Source: Firmicutes bacterium UBA7709 (GTDB lineage Bacteria > Bacillota_A > Clostridia > Peptostreptococcales > Anaerovoracaceae). Taken from it: a DNA stretch of 9,350 nucleotides. Positions 7,710 through 9,350 of the stretch are shown here, piece after piece (position 1 is the stretch's first letter; every line of letters begins with the position of its first letter). The position numbers and the translations under genes were made by a program. The DNA is taken from positions 2,700 through 12,049 of the forward strand of contig DLFX01000251.1 of assembly GCA_002482405.1 (NCBI GenBank), in the 5' to 3' direction. The notes under the pieces were generated by a model that saw only the letters and a program-made list of their open reading frames with translations, made no database searches and was not told the origin of the DNA.

Positions 7710-7733
7710 GAATTAATTTAATAGATTATTCAA

Positions 7734-7761
7734 TTGACATCTTAGCTAACTCTGCTATAAT
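7734..7761 (+). promoter_or_regulatory. Extended -10 SigA-type promoter of the Phd-Uma2 gene
   Basis: A perfect TTGACA (7734-7739) and a perfect TATAAT (7756-7761) are separated by 16 bp, with TGC (7753-7755) giving an extended -10. Transcription would start near 7768, leaving a 5' leader of about 55 nt. The -10 box lies in the palindrome GCTAT-AAT-ATAGC (7754-7766). This is the strongest promoter match in the window. Confidence 0.82.
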
Positions 7762-7770
7762 ATAGCTAAC
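7743..7770. repeat. TAGCTAAC direct repeat flanking the -10 box, candidate operator
   Basis: TAGCTAAC occurs at 7743-7750 and 7763-7770, exactly 20 bp apart (about two helical turns) on either side of the -10 box. The first copy is part of the perfect palindrome TTAGCTAA (7742-7749). Phd/YefM proteins commonly bind short palindromes at their own promoters, and the gene downstream encodes such a domain, so autoregulation is a reasonable inference. Confidence 0.5.
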
Positions 7771-7811
7771 AAATCATTTTATACCTAACTTTTTTAAAAC
7801 AGATCGAAAAT

Positions 7812-7819
7812 GAGGTGAG
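7812..7819 (+). promoter_or_regulatory. Ribosome binding site deciding the Phd-Uma2 start
   Basis: GAGGTGAG lies just upstream of the ATG at 7824, with the GAGGTG core 6 bases away. The in-frame GTG at 7815 is part of this site, so it is unlikely to be the true start. Confidence 0.65.
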
Positions 7820-7823
7820 AGAG

Positions 7824-8543
7824 ATGCGGATTTCATCCACAGAAATTCAAAACAACTTCGGAAAATATTTAAAAATCGCTTCGGATCTGGAGGACGTGAT
7901 CGTGACGCGGAACGGAAGAGACGTAGCGAAGCTGACGGTCTGCGACGACCGGCCTGAGGTCCGGGAGGAGGCTGTCAATTATTATTTCAACCGGGAAGGA
8001 AAAATGACCTACCTTGAGTTCCTCGCCCTGACGGAAAATTCGGACCTTCGCTACGAGTACATCGACGGGGAGGTATACTGCCTGGCCGCCCCCAATTACA
8101 AGCACCAGATCGCCGTAAAACAAATCTTTTTCACTTTCGGCACTTGGTTTAAGGGAAAAAAATGCATTCCCCTGACTTCTCCTTTTGACGTCACCCTGTC
8201 GAGGTATAAGGACAACATCAACGTGGTGCAGCCGGATATCATGGTGCTCTGCGATACGAAAAAAATCGATGAAGAGGGAAAATATCACGGCGTCCCTACC
8301 CTGGTGGTTGAAATCCTGTCCGATTCCACCCGGAAAAAGGACATGCATAAGAAGCTCGATCTCTACACGGACACCGGGATCAGGGAGTACTGGATGGTCG
8401 ATCCGAAAAAGGAAGAGGTCTATTTATACACCTTTGAATCAAAGGAAATTAAAGACATTAAAGTTTTCGAAAGGAATATGACGGTAAAATCCATCTGCTT
8501 TGAAGGGCTGGAAATCGAGGTTGCGGAGATTTTCTCGGTGTGA
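7824..8543 (+). CDS. Phd/YefM-type antitoxin domain fused to Uma2-family (DUF820) putative endonuclease
   Basis: From the ATG at 7824 the product has 239 residues with no signal peptide or membrane segment. Residues 1-43 look like a Phd/YefM antitoxin N-terminus: MRISSTEIQNNFGKYLKIA, then VIVTRNGRDVAKLTV, the fold that binds DNA and represses its own promoter. Residues about 60-239 match the Uma2 family, a PD-(D/E)XK-like fold: LRYEYIDGEVY (75-85), a conserved H95, QPDI with D138, VVEILSDST with E163, then DMHKK with D173 and K177, and IREYWMVDP (186-194). D138, E163 and K177 are the likely catalytic set. The biological role of Uma2 proteins is not established. No separate toxin gene lies beside it. 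It has its own strong promoter, divergent from the his operon. Family calls are from motif recognition; activity is inference. Confidence 0.85.
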   Translation: MRISSTEIQNNFGKYLKIASDLEDVIVTRNGRDVAKLTVCDDRPEVREEAVNYYFNREGKMTYLEFLALTENSDLRYEYIDGEVYCLAAPNYKHQIAVKQIFFTFGTWFKGKKCIPLTSPFDVTLSRYKDNINVVQPDIMVLCDTKKIDEEGKYHGVPTLVVEILSDSTRKKDMHKKLDLYTDTGIREYWMVDPKKEEVYLYTFESKEIKDIKVFERNMTVKSICFEGLEIEVAEIFSV

Positions 8544-8582
8544 GAAAAGGATTTTTCTGCTGCCGCGTGAGAAAAGGATTTT
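8540..8582 (+). repeat. 27-bp tandem duplication carrying the stop codon of the Phd-Uma2 gene
   Basis: GTGAGAAAAGGATTTT occurs at 8540-8555 and again at 8567-8582, a 16-base exact repeat with a period of 27. Because 27 is a multiple of 3, the second copy places another TGA (8568-8570) in the same frame, so the stop codon is duplicated. The units diverge after the first 16 bases into CTG/GCC-rich sequence. Confidence 0.75.
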
Positions 8583-8610
8583 GCCGCTGCTGCCCGCTTT
8601 TCTTCCGCGT
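8563..8610. terminator. Weak hairpin between convergent genes, possible bidirectional terminator
   Basis: GAAAAG (8571-8576) pairs with CTTTTC (8597-8602), and flanking CGCG elements could extend the stem with mismatches. It lies in the 66-base gap between two convergent stop codons, where a terminator is expected. There is no clean GC stem followed by a U-run in either direction, so the call is weak. Confidence 0.25.
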
Positions 8611-9209
8611 CAGATCTCGTCAAAGGAAACGGGCGTAACACCGTCAATATGTATCGTATACCCGCGACCCGGATCGGGCACCCATTGAAAAAGGTTCTTT
8701 TCGGAATCGGGGAAGCAGAACCGCATGATCTGGGAAATCACACCGCCGTGACAGACGACGATGCTGTTTCCGTCGAAGCTTCCCTTGCTCTTATGCTTCT
8801 CCAGTATTTCAGTAAATCCCTTCGTGATCCTGTTGGAAAAATCGCTCCGGCTTTCGCCGCTTGGGCAGGGCGTGATACCGTCCGCGTCGCCAATCCAGGA
8901 CTGATAATCCGCGTCTTCGATTAGTTGATTGTGGGTTTTCATTTCGAATTCGCCAAAATCGTATTCCTTCAGCTCCGGCACCGCGAAATGATCCCTGCAG
9001 CCGTAGATCAGAAAAAAGGTCTGTTCCGTGCGAAGCAGGCCCGTTGTATAAAGATATGCGCCGTCCGCTTTCGGGTATGTTCCCATGGCGGCAAGCCCGG
9101 AAATCAAATCGATGCCCTCATTGGTCAGCGGCAGGTCCGTGCTGCCGTAATATACTCTGGCCTTTACCCCTTCCGTTGTTCCATGCCTTATCAGATGAAT
9201 TTTTCCCAT
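8610..9209 (-). CDS. cobC: Histidine phosphatase superfamily protein, probably CobC-like alpha-ribazole phosphatase
   Basis: The 199-residue product is a member of the phosphoglycerate mutase-like, or histidine phosphatase, superfamily. The phosphate-accepting histidine is H9 in LIRHGTTEG. STDLPLTNEG (23-32), R60 in TGLLRTEQT, E82 in ELKEYDFGEFE and the second histidine H154 in VVCHGGV complete the active site. Substrate cannot be read from these motifs alone. The upstream gene on the same strand is the end of cobU, and its stop codon overlaps this ATG as TAATG. This supports a role as alpha-ribazole-5'-phosphate phosphatase in assembling the lower ligand of cobalamin. AAAGGAT precedes the ATG by about 8 bases. 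The family call is firm; the CobC assignment rests on context and is moderate. Confidence 0.8.
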   Translation of the reverse strand: MGKIHLIRHGTTEGVKARVYYGSTDLPLTNEGIDLISGLAAMGTYPKADGAYLYTTGLLRTEQTFFLIYGCRDHFAVPELKEYDFGEFEMKTHNQLIEDADYQSWIGDADGITPCPSGESRSDFSNRITKGFTEILEKHKSKGSFDGNSIVVCHGGVISQIMRFCFPDSEKNLFQWVPDPGRGYTIHIDGVTPVSFDEI

Positions 9210-9350
9210 TATTTTATCCTTTGAGGAAGCCCGCAGAACACCCGGGTCACTTCCTTCGCTTCCTTTCCCAAATATGTCAGAGTACGCCCTGTCATTTCCC
9301 GCCAGGCCCGCAGTTCCTTATCAAGAGGAACGACGCCGGATGAAATATCG
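9209..9350 (-). CDS. cobU: C-terminal fragment of CobU, adenosylcobinamide kinase / adenosylcobinamide-phosphate guanylyltransferase (5' part outside window)
   Basis: On the minus strand the frame entering at 9349 encodes 46 residues before the TAA at 9211-9209. It contains SSGVVPLDKELRAWREMTGR and ends EVTRVFCGLPQRIK. This matches the CobU/CobP C-terminus, where a GxVP segment is followed by RxWRExxGR, a helix, and a final strand of the type V-x-R-V-x-C-G-[IL]-P-x-x-I-K. CobU phosphorylates adenosylcobinamide and then transfers GMP to it. The P-loop and catalytic region would lie beyond the window, so they cannot be checked. The stop codon shares one base with the start of the phosphatase gene, indicating an operon. 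Recognition rests on a short C-terminus, so confidence is moderate to good. Confidence 0.75.
   Translation of the reverse strand, partial: DISSGVVPLDKELRAWREMTGRTLTYLGKEAKEVTRVFCGLPQRIK

Noticed and set aside
7815..7823. GTG start for the Phd-Uma2 gene
   Set aside because: The GTG is part of the GAGGTGAG ribosome binding site for the ATG at 7824, which begins the typical Phd N-terminus.
7869..8348. Minus-strand open frame of about 160 codons opposite the Phd-Uma2 gene
   Set aside because: No promoter or convincing ribosome binding site precedes it and no family is recognisable, while the plus strand carries the Uma2 motifs and a consensus promoter.
8610..9209. Histidine phosphatase gene as the missing histidinol-phosphate phosphatase
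   Set aside because: The family name refers to its catalytic histidine, not to histidine synthesis. The gene is outside the his operon and overlaps a cobU-like gene, so a cobalamin role is more likely.
1..9350. CRISPR arrays, tRNA or rRNA genes, transposases, or replication origins
   Set aside because: I saw no regularly spaced repeats, no cloverleaf-forming stretch, no rRNA signature and no transposase motif. All long stretches are covered by the genes listed.

Overview
This window looks like chromosomal DNA from a Gram-positive anaerobe of the Clostridia (Firmicutes). The evidence is a short-form HisG with a HisZ regulatory part, strong AGGAGG-type ribosome binding sites, consensus SigA-like promoters in an AT-rich intergenic patch, and a clostridial-style cobalamin gene pair at the right edge. 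The genes themselves are moderately GC-rich. A family such as Anaerovoracaceae or Eubacteriaceae would fit, but that is a guess.

Positions 1-7619 hold an apparently complete histidine biosynthesis operon on the minus strand, in the order hisZG-hisD-hisC-hisB-hisH-hisA-hisF-hisIE. Only the last few residues of HisIE are cut off by the left edge. The genes are tightly packed or translationally coupled: hisZG/hisD, hisD/hisC and hisB/hisH lie within a few bases of each other. The set covers every step from PRPP + ATP to histidine except histidinol-phosphate phosphatase; HisB is the monofunctional dehydratase. The main enzyme oddity is that the first enzyme is one 547-residue polypeptide, in which the HisZ regulatory domain is fused to the short HisG catalytic domain. 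Between hisF and hisIE lies a roughly 100-bp imperfect inverted repeat that supplies the hisF stop codon and looks like a small non-autonomous repeat element.

Positions 7620-7823 are a divergent, AT-rich control region. It has one promoter for the his operon (minus) and an extended -10 promoter (plus) for the neighbouring gene. The his leader is too short for a T-box, so control is more likely at the promoter; an 8-bp inverted repeat spans the his -10 box. The plus-strand promoter carries a TAGCTAAC direct repeat exactly 20 bp apart, and its -10 box lies inside a small palindrome.

Positions 7824-8543 (+) encode a fusion of a Phd/YefM-type antitoxin DNA-binding domain to a Uma2-family (DUF820, PD-(D/E)XK-like) putative nuclease. 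This is the least understood gene in the window. It ends in a 27-bp in-frame tandem duplication that repeats the stop codon. Converging on it, on the minus strand, are a histidine-phosphatase-superfamily enzyme (probably CobC-like alpha-ribazole phosphatase) and, overlapping its start by one base, the C-terminal end of cobU (adenosylcobinamide kinase). A cobalamin nucleotide-loop assembly cluster probably continues beyond the right edge.
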